40,971 nucleotides of DNA from Omnitrophica bacterium RIFCSPHIGHO2_02_FULL_51_18 (GTDB lineage Bacteria; Omnitrophota; Gorgyraeia; 2-02-FULL-51-18), in NCBI GenBank assembly GCA_001804125.1, contig MHFI01000020.1, positions 1-40,971 on the forward strand, in the 5' to 3' direction. Made by a program: the position numbers and the translations under genes. Under the pieces are notes generated by a model. That model saw only the letters and a list, made by a program, of their open reading frames with translations, searched no databases and was not told the origin of the DNA. The stretch's first letter is position 1; every line of letters starts with the position of its first letter. Below, in pieces: positions 14,361 to 22,327 of this stretch.

Positions 14361-15150
14361 GTTTTCCTACCCTCCTGTTTGACTGGCTTAAACCAGAAAT
14401 TTGACCAAGCCCTGATAGACCCGTGGCTTTTTTAAGTTCATTCACTTCACGGGGCGTAAGTTCCCTTCTCTCGCCGAACCTGAGGTCCTCTATGGACAAA
14501 GGCCCGTAGTTCAACCGTTCCAATTCTATCACCCGGTGCCCACTTTTCTCAAAAATTCTTCGTATTTGCCTTTTTTTGCCTTCATGCAGTTTGACGAATA
14601 AAGAAGTTTCGCGGGACGAAAGTTTCTCCACCTCAATCCGGCAAGGAGCCGTTTTTCCTTCCTCGAGATCCACGCCGCCTTCGAGCCTTTTGATCTTAGC
14701 CTGCGTGACGACCCCCAACACGCGCACGTGGTAACGCTTTTCAATGCCGAATTTCGGGTGCGTCAGGCGATACGCCAGCTCGCCGTCATTGGTCATGAGG
14801 AGCAAACCCGTCGTGTCGCGGTCGAGACGGCCGACCGGAAACAACCGCTCGGGAACGTCCTTAAAAAAATCGGCGACCGTACGCTTGGCGTTGGGGTCCT
14901 GCATCGTCGTCATCACGCCTTTGGGTTTATTCAAAATAAAATACCGCTTCTTTTGCGGAACATCCGTGGAAAGCTCCGTGTCATCAACGGTGACTTTGTC
15001 ATCGGGGAAAACCCGGCGGCCCTTCCCGCGGATAATACTTCCGTTTACGCGCACGCGGCCTTCTTCAATAATGGCCACGACGCCCCGACGCGAGGCAACC
15101 CCAAAACGCGCTAAGACAACCTGCAACCGTTCGCCTTTTGTCTTTCCCAT
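14356..15150 (-). CDS. RluB/RsuA-type pseudouridine synthase
   Basis: 264 residues. An S4 RNA-binding domain occupies about 7-65 (RLQVVLARFGVASRRGVVAII, GRVRVNG). The catalytic domain follows with FPVGRLDRDTTGLLLMTNDG, where the Asp after the first Arg (LDRDT, about residue 110) is the nucleophile, and the family motif GKKRQIRRIFEKSGHRV. It isomerises a uridine in 23S or 16S rRNA; by sequence the RluB/E/F versus RsuA specificity is unclear. The last codons overlap the start of the RRM gene by five bases, which is unusual pairing between an rRNA modifier and an RRM protein. Confidence 0.93.
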   Translation of the reverse strand: MGKTKGERLQVVLARFGVASRRGVVAIIEEGRVRVNGSIIRGKGRRVFPDDKVTVDDTELSTDVPQKKRYFILNKPKGVMTTMQDPNAKRTVADFFKDVPERLFPVGRLDRDTTGLLLMTNDGELAYRLTHPKFGIEKRYHVRVLGVVTQAKIKRLEGGVDLEEGKTAPCRIEVEKLSSRETSLFVKLHEGKKRQIRRIFEKSGHRVIELERLNYGPLSIEDLRFGERRELTPREVNELKKATGLSGLGQISGLSQSNRRVGKH

Positions 15151-15216
15151 GAGTCATTTTTCCATAACCTGTCATCTTGAGCCCAACATATTTCTGTCGG
15201 GCGAGAGATCTTTCTT

Positions 15217-15284
15217 TGTCATTTCGAACGAAGTGAGAAATCTTCTTTATGAGATTTCTCGTCGCTTCGCTCCTCGAAATGACA
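15217..15284. repeat. Palindromic repeat family C, copy 1
   Basis: TGTCATTTCGA ... TCGAAATGACA with inner GAGAAATCT/AGATTTCTC arms, 68 bp, placed 12 bases after the stop codon of typA and before the pseudouridine-synthase gene. It may terminate typA transcription. Related palindromes are at 25052-25129 and 32056-32194. Confidence 0.75.
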
Positions 15285-15296
15285 GAGAATCAGTAA

Positions 15297-17141
15297 TTAT
15301 TCTTCTTGTCTTCGCAATCTTTTTCTTTGAAGCGGGTCAAGCACCCTTTTGCGCAGACGAATGCTCTTGGGCGTCACTTCGACAAGCTCATCGGGCGCGA
15401 TGTATTCGATCGCCAGTTCCAGCGGCAGTTCTTTGGGCGGCGTGAGCACAATCGCATCATCCGACCCGGAAGAGCGCATGTTGGTGAGCTTTTTCGACTT
15501 GCAAGGGCTCAAGTCCAGATCTTCGTCCCTGGAATTTTCGCCGATAATCATTCCCTGGTAAATCTCGACGCCGGAACCGATGAAAAGCGCGCCTCTGCCT
15601 TGTGCATTATTCAAGCCATAAGAAGTAGACACGCCCGGCTCACTGGCAACAAGCGACCCATGCGGCGCGGACTCAATCTTTTCCGTGACCATCGGTTGAT
15701 ACTCATCAAACACGTGGTGCACGATCGCGGTGCCGTGCGTTTTTGTCATAAAAACACCTTTGAGCCCGATCACGCCGCGTGTGGGAATCTGATACTCAAG
15801 ATGCAGTTCACCCGTCCCTGCCTGTCCGGCAGGCAGGGGCGCCTGAATCATATTTTTTAAGAGGCCCCGGCGTTTTCCTATTTCCTCGATCACCGAGCCC
15901 TGATATTCGGACGGCACGTCTACAATCAAAAACTCAAACGGTTCATACTTCACGCCGTTTTTTTCATGGAGAATGACTTCCGGCTGGGACACCTGAAGTT
16001 CATAACCCTCGCGGCGCATGGTTTCAATTAGGATTCCAAGATGCAATTCCCCGCGGCCGGCCACCAAAAAAGTGTCGGGGCTGTCGGTTTCCGTCACGCG
16101 AAGCGAAACATTGGTTTCAAGCTCCTTAAAAAGACGGTCACGCAAGACTCTCGAGGTGACGTACTTGCCTTCGCGGCCGGAAAAAGGACTGGTGTTGACG
16201 CCGAACGTCATCTGCACGGTTGGTTCATCAATCACCGGAGGCTCAAGCGGCATGGGGTTAGCCGTATCGGTGATCGTATCCCCTATGCCGATGTTTTCAA
16301 ATCCCCCCACCGCGACAATCTCGCCTGCTTCCGCGCTCTCTACCTCGGCGCGTTCAAGACCCTGATAAACAAGAATATTTGTAATTTTGGCTGTCACCCG
16401 GCTTTTATCTCGCCGTACCAGCATCGCAATATCATTTTTTCTGATCATCCCGCCGGTGACCTTCCCGATACCCATCTTGCCCTTATAAGAATCCTGCGAG
16501 AGCGCGAGTACCAAAATTTGCAGAGGGCCCTTTAGGACCACCTTCGGAGGCGGGATCTTCTCTAAGATAACGTCTAAAAGCGCGTTGATATTTTTGGCCG
16601 GCTTCGCCATATCCAATGTGGCGGTGCCTTGAGTGGCCGCAGTATAAACGATCGGAAAATCAAGCTGTTCCTCATTCGCGTTCAGATCACAAAATAGATC
16701 AAACGTACGGTTCACGACCTCCTCTATCTGCGAGTCCGCACGATCGACTTTATTGATCACGACGATCACTTTGTGGCCAAGCTCAAGCGCTTTTCTTAAA
16801 ACAAAACGCGTCTGAGGCATCGGGCCGTCCTTCGCGTCGACCAAAAGGAGCGCGCCATCGACCATTTTGAGCGTACGCTCAACCTCGCCGCCGAAATCAG
16901 CGTGGCCGGGGGTATCGACAATATTGATCTTTATGCCCTTATAAACAACACTCGCATTTTTGGCACGAATCGTAATCCCGCGCTCTTTCTCCAGATCCAT
17001 CGAATCCATGATGCATTCACCCATTTCTTCGATATTGCGGTGAACGTGCATCTGGCGCAGGATCCCATCCACCAACGTGGTTTTGCCATGGTCGACATGC
17101 GCGATGATCGCGACATTTCTGATCTTCTGTTGAGTTATCAT
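15297..17141 (-). CDS. typA: TypA/BipA ribosome-associated GTPase
   Basis: 614 residues from the ATG at 17141 (a GTG five codons earlier is the alternative). The G domain has [12 protein letters not shown] (G1), RGITI (G2), [12 protein letters not shown] (G3) and NKVDR (G4); EF-G-like domains II, III and V follow, then the BipA-specific C-terminal domain ending in [15 protein letters not shown]. It is a translational GTPase that binds the 70S ribosome and aids large-subunit assembly under stress or cold. Compared with E. coli BipA, seven extra residues (around PLPAGQAGT) lie between LKNM and the [12 protein letters not shown] strand, encoded by a palindromic element at 15816-15838. The 5' leader carries a promoter and a terminator-like hairpin. 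Confidence 0.96.
   Translation of the reverse strand: MITQQKIRNVAIIAHVDHGKTTLVDGILRQMHVHRNIEEMGECIMDSMDLEKERGITIRAKNASVVYKGIKINIVDTPGHADFGGEVERTLKMVDGALLLVDAKDGPMPQTRFVLRKALELGHKVIVVINKVDRADSQIEEVVNRTFDLFCDLNANEEQLDFPIVYTAATQGTATLDMAKPAKNINALLDVILEKIPPPKVVLKGPLQILVLALSQDSYKGKMGIGKVTGGMIRKNDIAMLVRRDKSRVTAKITNILVYQGLERAEVESAEAGEIVAVGGFENIGIGDTITDTANPMPLEPPVIDEPTVQMTFGVNTSPFSGREGKYVTSRVLRDRLFKELETNVSLRVTETDSPDTFLVAGRGELHLGILIETMRREGYELQVSQPEVILHEKNGVKYEPFEFLIVDVPSEYQGSVIEEIGKRRGLLKNMIQAPLPAGQAGTGELHLEYQIPTRGVIGLKGVFMTKTHGTAIVHHVFDEYQPMVTEKIESAPHGSLVASEPGVSTSYGLNNAQGRGALFIGSGVEIYQGMIIGENSRDEDLDLSPCKSKKLTNMRSSGSDDAIVLTPPKELPLELAIEYIAPDELVEVTPKSIRLRKRVLDPLQRKRLRRQEE
15816..15838. repeat. Palindromic element (family E) inserted in frame in typA
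   Basis: CCCTGCCTG (15816-15824), a 5-base loop TCCGG, and CAGGCAGGG (15830-15838): a perfect 9-bp hairpin encoding the peptide around LPAGQAG in domain V of TypA. It accounts for the insertion relative to other BipA proteins. A longer, nested relative lies at 19655-19697 in intergenic DNA. Similar palindromes encoding LPAGQAG or PVRQAG-like peptides are familiar in genomes of uncultivated bacteria. Confidence 0.8.
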
Positions 17142-17171
17142 AAGTTGATTATTCACAATAGGTTACACAAA

Positions 17172-17203
17172 AATAAAAACTGCGAATCAAACCGACTTCG
17201 CAG
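17172..17203 (-). terminator. Terminator-like hairpin in the typA leader (possible attenuator)
   Basis: On the minus strand CTGCGAA (17197-17203) pairs with TTCGCAG (17180-17186) across a 10-base loop and is followed by TTTTTATTTTT. It lies 30 to 60 bases ahead of the typA ATG and downstream of a candidate promoter. No minus-strand gene ends here, because dusB is on the other strand, so it may attenuate typA transcription. Confidence 0.5.
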
Positions 17204-17232
17204 CGCCAGGTAGAACTGCTATAAGCACGGGT

Positions 17233-17262
17233 AGTGTACCATAGGAAGGGTTCGTGTTACAA
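17233..17262 (-). promoter_or_regulatory. Candidate typA promoter
   Basis: TTGTAA (17257-17262), an 18-bp spacer and TACACT (17233-17238) on the minus strand. The transcript would begin near 17226 and pass through the terminator-like hairpin at 17172-17203 before reaching typA. It lies back to back with the start of dusB. Spacing and hexamers are acceptable but not strong. Confidence 0.35.
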
Positions 17263-17269
17263 TACGCCC

Positions 17270-18232
17270 ATGATTAAGCTTAAATCTCTCACTTTAAAGT
17301 CGGGAGTTATCTCCTCACCAATGGCGGGGTGCACGGACCTCGCGTACCGGCTTATTTCGCGCTCCTACGGCATGGAGTTTTGTTTTTTGGAGATGGTCTC
17401 CGCCGAGGGCCTGATTCGCGGCAACGAGAACACCGGCGGCCTCATGGAAACCCTTCCTGAAGACAAGCCGCTCGGCGCGCAGATATTCGGCTGCCGGCCC
17501 GAAGCGATGGGCGAGGCCGCCAAAAAAATAGAAGACATGGGCTACGATCTTTTAGATATCAACTTCGGCTGTCCTGTCCCCAAAATTGCCGGCAAAGGCG
17601 CAGGCTCTGCGCTCCTTGCCAGACCCGACGAAGCGCGTGAAATCTTTAAAGCGGTCGTGAAAGCTGTCAAAAAAATCCCCGTCACCGTCAAGATGCGGCT
17701 GGGCGTCAAGGACCCTTCAGGCAAAGAGGCCGCCGCCATCGCCAAGATTGCCGAAGAGTGCGGCATGAATGCCATCACGGTTCACGGCCGCACGCGCGAA
17801 CAAGGTTATTCGGGCAACGCCGACTACGAAGCCATCGGCCTCGTGAAAGCAACCGTGAAAATCCCCGTGATCGGCAACGGGGATATCTTAAGCGGCGCGG
17901 ACGCGCTGCGCCTCAAAAAAATCTCCGGATGTGACGGTGTCATGATCGGCCGCGGGGGGCTGGGAAACCCCTGGATCTTCAGACAGGTCGAGCATGCGCT
18001 TCAGGGCAAACCACTTCCCCAAGAACCGGGCTTCGAAGAAAGAAAAAAAGCGCTGTTGAAACACCTCGACCTTGAACTGACTTATCGCGATGAGCAAACC
18101 GTGGTTTGCCAGATGCGGAAAATCGCCTGTTGGTACTTCAAGAACCTGCCGGGCGCTGCGGAGTTTCGCGGAAAAATCAACGTGTGCCAGTCGGTGGAAA
18201 CGCTCAAGAAACTAATTGAGGATTTTGGTTAA
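17270..18232 (+). CDS. dus: tRNA-dihydrouridine synthase (DusB-like)
   Basis: 320 residues forming an FMN-binding TIM barrel (about 1-240) and a C-terminal helical tRNA-binding part. Landmarks are SSPMAGCTDLAYR near the FMN site, the catalytic C101 in DINFGCPVPKIAGKGAGSAL, VKMRLG, HGRTREQGYSG, and GNGDI and MIGRGGLGNPW for phosphate binding. It reduces uridines in the D-loop of tRNA. I use the ATG at 17270, which matches the family N-terminus, although the ribosome-binding site is weak. It converges on greA; a double palindrome between them overlaps the greA stop codon and probably ends both transcripts. Confidence 0.94.
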   Translation: MIKLKSLTLKSGVISSPMAGCTDLAYRLISRSYGMEFCFLEMVSAEGLIRGNENTGGLMETLPEDKPLGAQIFGCRPEAMGEAAKKIEDMGYDLLDINFGCPVPKIAGKGAGSALLARPDEAREIFKAVVKAVKKIPVTVKMRLGVKDPSGKEAAAIAKIAEECGMNAITVHGRTREQGYSGNADYEAIGLVKATVKIPVIGNGDILSGADALRLKKISGCDGVMIGRGGLGNPWIFRQVEHALQGKPLPQEPGFEERKKALLKHLDLELTYRDEQTVVCQMRKIACWYFKNLPGAAEFRGKINVCQSVETLKKLIEDFG

Positions 18233-18241
18233 AGGGTGGTT

Positions 18242-18319
18242 AAAGGGGACAGCCATTTAAAAGGGGACAGCCATTTAATTTATAAATGGCTGTCCCCTTT
18301 TAAATGGCTGTCCCCTTTT
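18242..18319. repeat. Doubled REP-like palindrome (family D) between dusB and greA
   Basis: The unit AAAGGGGACAGCCATTTA occurs twice in a row and is then mirrored twice as TAAATGGCTGTCCCCTTT, giving a 78-bp palindrome with tandem duplication in both arms. Both ends finish in CCCCTTTT on the outgoing strand, so it can serve as a bidirectional terminator. Its right end overlaps the greA stop codon (18318-18320), and its left end is 9 bases after the dusB stop. Related copies with ACACCC in place of ACAGCC flank tRNA-Leu at about 35.1-35.4 kb. REP palindromes of this sort are usually moved by TnpA-REP transposases; none is present here. Confidence 0.85.
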
Positions 18320-18794
18320 AAGAGCGGCTTATCTTCAGAATCTTGTACTTCAGAGTCCCGGCTGGAATCCTGATCTCGGCGGAATCCCCTGCCTTCAGGC
18401 CCAAAAGCCCCTTCGCGATCGGAGAATTAACAGAAAGTTTGCCTTCGTCAAAATTGGCCTCATCGTGAGGCACGATCGAGTAGGTGATCTCCTCGTTCGT
18501 CCTGGCGTCCTTTAGTTTCACGGTCGCGCCGATAAACACCCGGTCCTTGGGAATTTTCGTGTCATCGAGAATTTCGGCGCGCGTCAAACGGTCTTCCAGC
18601 TCGGAGATCCTTTTTTCGTTGAACGCCTGACTGTTTTTCGCGGCATCGTACTCGGCGTTCTCCTTTAAATCGCCGAAAGCCCGTGCCCGCGCGATGTCTT
18701 CCGCGATCTCCCTGCGTTTCACAGTCTTCAAATGTTTCAGCTCTTTCCTGAGCTTCTCGTAACCTTCCCTCGAAATCAAAACCTTGTCTTCCAC
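18318..18794 (-). CDS. greA: Transcription elongation factor GreA
   Basis: 158 residues, the normal length. The N-terminal coiled coil (about 8-75) has the acidic tip region GDLKENAEYDAAK that coordinates Mg2+ in the polymerase secondary channel. The C-terminal FKBP-like domain contains ATVKLKDARTNEEITYSIV, SPIAKGLLGLKAGD and the final ILKI strand. It rescues backtracked RNA polymerase by stimulating transcript cleavage. The start is GTG at 18794, matching the family N-terminus. It lies 27 bases downstream of the Maf gene and is likely co-transcribed with it. Confidence 0.96.
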   Translation of the reverse strand: MEDKVLISREGYEKLRKELKHLKTVKRREIAEDIARARAFGDLKENAEYDAAKNSQAFNEKRISELEDRLTRAEILDDTKIPKDRVFIGATVKLKDARTNEEITYSIVPHDEANFDEGKLSVNSPIAKGLLGLKAGDSAEIRIPAGTLKYKILKISRS

Positions 18795-18821
18795 GCTCTC
18801 AAAATTCTCCTTTTTATGAAT

Positions 18822-19436
18822 TCACGAATAATTCAGTCTAGCATAAATTATTAGCAAATAAAACCACGGGCCGAATGACGGCGTCACCCAGCGCTTTAAT
18901 TCCTCTATCGGCAAACCGACGGCGTTTGAGAAGGAACCCTTCAGTTTTTCGACGATCGACGATTGTCTCGACTGGATCGCATAGGCGCCCGCTTTATCGA
19001 GCGGACTGATCTTCCTAAAGTAAGAATAGATATCCGCCGGGGACATTTTTTTGATGAACACTCCTGTTTTTTCGGAAAAAAGTTTCTTTTTTATTATTTG
19101 ACCCGCCGAGAGCTTAAGCAGCGCCACGCCCGTATAGACCGCATGCCACCGGCCTTGCAGTTTCGATAGTATTCGAACAGCCTCCTTGATGTTTCTTGGC
19201 TTTCCGATCACACCGCCTTTGAAATAGACAATCGTATCGGCCGATAACAAGGTGCCGTTCTTAACAAGCGGCTGTGCTGATTTTGCCTTTTCCAACGCAT
19301 GTCTTTTCACGAGCGCGGCTGGCCTAAGACCCGGCACGTCTTTCTCATGATAATACGGCCGCAAAACCCGAAACCGGATCCCCGCTTCTCGGAGCAACTT
19401 CTTCCTTCTAGGCGATGTAGACACTAAGTAAATCAT
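18822..19436 (-). CDS. maf: Maf-like nucleoside triphosphate pyrophosphatase
   Basis: 204 residues: N-terminal STSPRRKKLLREAG (6-19), SADTIVYFKG with catalytic D67 and IGKPRNIKEAVRILSKLQGRWH (77-98), then DKAGAYAIQ, SNAVGLPIEEL. This is the Maf/YhdE fold that removes non-canonical or excess (d)NTPs such as dTTP/UTP. The C-terminal 20 residues (PSFGPWFYLLIIYARLN) are a hydrophobic extension beyond the usual end of the family, perhaps because the original stop was lost. Its 5' side faces a family A palindrome. It is probably in an operon with greA. Confidence 0.93.
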   Translation of the reverse strand: MIYLVSTSPRRKKLLREAGIRFRVLRPYYHEKDVPGLRPAALVKRHALEKAKSAQPLVKNGTLLSADTIVYFKGGVIGKPRNIKEAVRILSKLQGRWHAVYTGVALLKLSAGQIIKKKLFSEKTGVFIKKMSPADIYSYFRKISPLDKAGAYAIQSRQSSIVEKLKGSFSNAVGLPIEELKRWVTPSFGPWFYLLIIYARLNYS

Positions 19437-19488
19437 AGATCTTCGCGTCTGTAAGTATAATTTAAGACTAACTCTTTTTGATTCTTAT

Positions 19489-19626
19489 GCCGCGTGACTT
19501 CTCCATAAATCATGGGAGCCCTCATTCAATCGGAAAAAACTCGGCGTCTTTTAGCCAAAAGACGCCTCGGACAATTTCCGATTGAACGTCTCCCTTATGA
19601 TTTATGTCAAAGTCTTGAAGCGCGGC
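19489..19626. repeat. Long palindrome, repeat family A, copy 2
   Basis: A 138-bp imperfect palindrome from GCCGCG to CGCGGC. The centre is a 10-bp stem around AGCC, and outer arms include ATAAATCAT (19505-19513) with ATGATTTAT (19597-19605). Same orientation and same asymmetrical core as copy 1 (CTCGG ... TTTAGCCAAA ... CTCGGACAATTTCCGATT, given in pieces), but lacking the outer 22-bp repeats. It occupies most of the roughly 340-base gap between the Maf and flavoprotein genes. Confidence 0.85.
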
Positions 19627-19654
19627 CCAGCGCGAGTTTTGCCAATTTGCCGAG

Positions 19655-19697
19655 CCTGCCCCCGCCTGCCGGACGGGCAGGTGCCGGCAGGCAGGGC
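19655..19697. repeat. Nested family E palindrome
   Basis: CCTGCC (19665-19670) pairs with GGCAGG (19676-19681) around a small loop, and an outer CCTGCC (19655-19660) pairs with a second GGCAGG (19690-19695). The inner part is the same motif as in typA. It is noncoding here. The remaining bases up to 19775 show nothing else that I can support. Confidence 0.65.
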
Positions 19698-19775
19698 TCC
19701 CCGCACTTACGTCAATGCCACGGAGCATGCTGGACGAGAAACCGATCAGGCGCATGGTATAACGTGTCATAGATA

Positions 19776-20996
19776 TCAAGATAGACTCTTCACTGCGGCG
19801 CGGCCCGCCACGGCGCCGCTGGACCAGGCCCACTGAAAGTTAAAACCGCCGATACGGCCGTCCACATCCAAAATTTCACCCGCGAAATATAGGCCAGGCA
19901 CCTTCCTGGATTCCATCGTCGACACATTCACTTCTTTTAAGTCCACGCCGCCCGCCGTCACTTCAGCTTTCTTGTAACCAACAACGCCGGTGACGCGGAG
20001 CGGACAGTTCAAAAGAAGGCGGATAATTTTCTTGTCGGTGCTGACGCCCGCTTTCCTAAGGAAAACCTCCACGAAACGCGCCGGCAAAGAAAAATCCTCA
20101 CACAACACGGTTTTAAGCTTCCTATGGGGATTTGCATTTTTCTTTTTCTCCAGGACGCTCCCAAGCGCCGCCTCATTTTGATCCGGCAGGAAACTGGCTT
20201 CCACCCGCGGCTCCTCTTGGAGCCCCGCCTTCGTCCAATGACGGCTGATATCCAGAACAACCGGCCCGCTGAAACCAAAATGCGTGAACAGAAACGAGCC
20301 TCGGGCTTCGGCTTTTTTACGGTTTTGTTTATAAAATGAAAGTTTCACGGGGAGCGTGATGCCGCTTAAACTGCGCCAATCCTCATCGTCGGTCGTAAGC
20401 GGTGTCAGTGCAGGCGCAGTGTCAACAATCGTATGGCCGAAAGAGCGGGCGATTTGGAAGCCTGTGCCGTCACTCCCCGTTTCGGGATAAGACAGTCCGC
20501 CGGTCGTGAGAATTACTTTTTTGGCAAGCAGGGAGCTTTCCGTCTCCGATTTTCCCGAAAGACGAAAAAAATTTCCTTCCTTCTCAACGCCGGTAATCAC
20601 AACGCCTGTCTTAAGTTCAATACCCAGACGCTCGGTTTCTCTCACCAGCGCCTCGAGCACGGTTTTTCCTGAATGGGTCGTCGGAAAATACTTTCCGGTG
20701 GGCTCTAACACCAGCTCCACGCCCATTTGCCCAAAAAAATCAATCGTTTCACGGGGCGTGAAAGCTTCCAGAACGTGCTTTACGAAATGAGAAACGCCGC
20801 CCTGATAGTCGGAAGACAGGACTTCACGGTTGGTGACATTGCAGCGGGTGCCGCCGGAGATCAGGATTTTCGCGCCGATTTTTTGGCGGCGGTCTATCAA
20901 AAGAATTGTCGAAGACTCGCCGTCATTTTGGCGAGCGGCTTGAATCGCCGTCATGAGTCCTGCGGCGCCGGCACCTATAATGACAATATCGGCGAT
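19776..20996 (-). CDS. HI0933/BaiN-type FAD-dependent oxidoreductase, apparent AUC start
   Basis: About 406 residues. The N-terminal dinucleotide fold DIVIIGAGAAGLMTAIQAAR needs the codons ahead of the first ATG (20954), so the protein must start upstream. The only room is between the TAG of the previous gene, in the same frame at 20997-20999, and GATATTGTC. The first codon after it is ATC, with GAGG 6 bases ahead. Further motifs are KILISGGTRCNVTN, ILTTGGLSYPETGSDGTG, AEVTAGGVDLKEV and the C-terminal GLYFAGEILDVDGRIGGFN typical of this flavoprotein family (YhiN/BaiN). The exact substrate is unknown; some members are bile-acid or NADPH-linked reductases. Confidence 0.88.
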   Translation of the reverse strand: MADIVIIGAGAAGLMTAIQAARQNDGESSTILLIDRRQKIGAKILISGGTRCNVTNREVLSSDYQGGVSHFVKHVLEAFTPRETIDFFGQMGVELVLEPTGKYFPTTHSGKTVLEALVRETERLGIELKTGVVITGVEKEGNFFRLSGKSETESSLLAKKVILTTGGLSYPETGSDGTGFQIARSFGHTIVDTAPALTPLTTDDEDWRSLSGITLPVKLSFYKQNRKKAEARGSFLFTHFGFSGPVVLDISRHWTKAGLQEEPRVEASFLPDQNEAALGSVLEKKKNANPHRKLKTVLCEDFSLPARFVEVFLRKAGVSTDKKIIRLLLNCPLRVTGVVGYKKAEVTAGGVDLKEVNVSTMESRKVPGLYFAGEILDVDGRIGGFNFQWAWSSGAVAGRAAVKSLS

Positions 20997-21260
20997 CTAA
21001 AACCTCGTGCCGACGGCCGGGCCGCCATCCTCGTTAAAACCGATGGTGGTATTTCCGTCCTGATAAAATTTGATTCCCCCCTCCTCATCGGTTTTCTTAT
21101 TCAGATCAAACGGCTCAAGCTCGGAGCTGTCTACGGTGAAATGGGTGGACCGGCCCGGCGAAATGGAGGCTTTGGCAATCTCATTGGACGCGTAAACCGA
21201 GACAGCCGTAAAAACTGCCGCTAAAAAAACAAGGCTTACTTTTCCGTCGTTTGTCTTCAC
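20997..21260 (-). CDS. Small exported protein of unknown function
   Basis: 87 residues. A hydrophobic stretch (VSLVFLAAVFTAVSVYAS, about 8-25) reads as a signal peptide; the mature part is acidic and polar (SSELEPFDLNKKTDEEG, QDGNTTIGFNEDGG). I do not recognise a family. The start is GTG at 21260. Its TAG stop is immediately followed, in the same frame, by the first codon of the flavoprotein gene, so the two are transcribed together. Because the product is exported and the flavoprotein is cytosolic, read-through fusion seems unlikely to be the normal product. Confidence 0.6.
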   Translation of the reverse strand: MKTNDGKVSLVFLAAVFTAVSVYASNEIAKASISPGRSTHFTVDSSELEPFDLNKKTDEEGGIKFYQDGNTTIGFNEDGGPAVGTRF

Positions 21261-21391
21261 ACTCTGCCTTTTGCCGAAACGGCCGCGCGCGTGGCCATAA
21301 GGTCAATAGTTTAGCAAAACATGACAAGGGTTGCAAACAGGAGCACATTAAAATATACTATTGATTTACGGATAAGCAATAGAAAAGAGCG

Positions 21392-21610
21392 ATGCCCAAA
21401 GAAGTGCCCCTTGCAAAACTATGCTCCGCTTGCGGTTCAAACCAGGGTGTGGAGATTGAAACCGTGACAAACGTGATGCCGCAACCCGGCGAGATGTACC
21501 CGGTACTCCTTTGCGCAGCGCACAGAAAAGCCTTGCAGGAGAAGTGGTTGGACATCGTGCTGGATAAAACCGGCAAACTCAACTTCATCCTTAAAAAAAA
21601 CGCGCGCTAG
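21392..21610 (+). CDS. Small zinc-finger-like protein
   Basis: A 72-residue protein with a C2-CH quartet that could bind zinc: C11-SA-C14 and C41-AA-H44. The start is supported by AAAAGAG just ahead of the ATG. It lies alone on the plus strand and overlaps the end of livF by four bases. No family can be named; the CxxC ... CxxH arrangement suggests a zinc ribbon/knuckle that binds nucleic acid or protein. The alternative is a fragment, but it has a proper start and end. Confidence 0.6.
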   Translation: MPKEVPLAKLCSACGSNQGVEIETVTNVMPQPGEMYPVLLCAAHRKALQEKWLDIVLDKTGKLNFILKKNAR

Positions 21611-22323
21611 CGCCTCTCCCTTCCCCCAAGATACGCCTCCTGCACGGCCGGGTTATTCCGGATCTCGTCGGCGCTTCCCTCCAGCACTATCTGACCCGTT
21701 TCAATGACATAAGCGCGTTTGGCGATCTTAAGCGCCCTACGGGCATTCTGCTCGACAAGCAGGATTGTCTTTCCCCGCCTGTGGATTTCTTCGATCATTT
21801 TGAAAATCGCCGAAACCAAAATCGGCGCCAGACCCAAAGAGGGTTCATCCAATAAAAGCACCGAAGGCCCCGACATAAGCCCGCGGCCGATGGCAAGCAT
21901 CTGCTGTTCTCCGCCGGAAAGAGTGCCGGCTTTTTGTTTCAGGCGTTTTTCTAAAACCGGAAAAAGCGCAAAGATTTGCTCCAGGTCCTTAGCAGTTTCC
22001 CCCGGGTCGTTCCTTACAAAAGCGCCCAGTTCCAGATTCTCAAGCACATCCAGTTTCTGGAAAATTTTACGCCCTTCCGGCACATGCACAATCCCCAGCC
22101 TTACGATCTCCTCGGCTGACAGCAACGCAATGGATTTTCCGCGAAAAAAAATCTCCCCGGCCGTCGGGCGCACGAGTCCGGAAATTGTCTTTAAAACCGT
22201 GGTCTTGCCTGCGCCATTCGCGCCCAAAAGCGCCACCATCTCGCCTTCGTGAACGCGAAACGTAATGCCTTTCAGACATTCCACCTTTTCATAACGCGTG
22301 TAAACGTGGTTGAGTTCCAACAC
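21607..22323 (-). CDS. livF: Branched-chain amino acid ABC transporter ATPase LivF
   Basis: 238 residues: Walker A GANGAGKTT, signature LSGGEQQMLAIGRGLM, Walker B VLLLDEPSLGLAP (the GLAP ending is characteristic of LivF) and the switch VEQN. It supplies one of the two ATPases of the LivFGHMK importer. The start is GTG at 22323. It follows livG by four bases and is the last gene of the operon. Confidence 0.95.
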   Translation of the reverse strand: MLELNHVYTRYEKVECLKGITFRVHEGEMVALLGANGAGKTTVLKTISGLVRPTAGEIFFRGKSIALLSAEEIVRLGIVHVPEGRKIFQKLDVLENLELGAFVRNDPGETAKDLEQIFALFPVLEKRLKQKAGTLSGGEQQMLAIGRGLMSGPSVLLLDEPSLGLAPILVSAIFKMIEEIHRRGKTILLVEQNARRALKIAKRAYVIETGQIVLEGSADEIRNNPAVQEAYLGGRERR

Positions 22324-22327
22324 GACT

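Noticed and set aside
19522-19833. Minus-strand open frame of 103 codons containing PVRQAG
   Set aside because: It covers the family A and family E palindromes and overlaps the flavoprotein gene; the peptide is explained by the repeats.
20997-20999. TAG as a sense codon, joining the small exported protein to the flavoprotein
   Set aside because: Other genes here end in TAG at sensible places (PII, pseudouridine synthase), and a fusion would place a cytosolic flavoprotein behind a signal peptide. A non-canonical start explains it with less.
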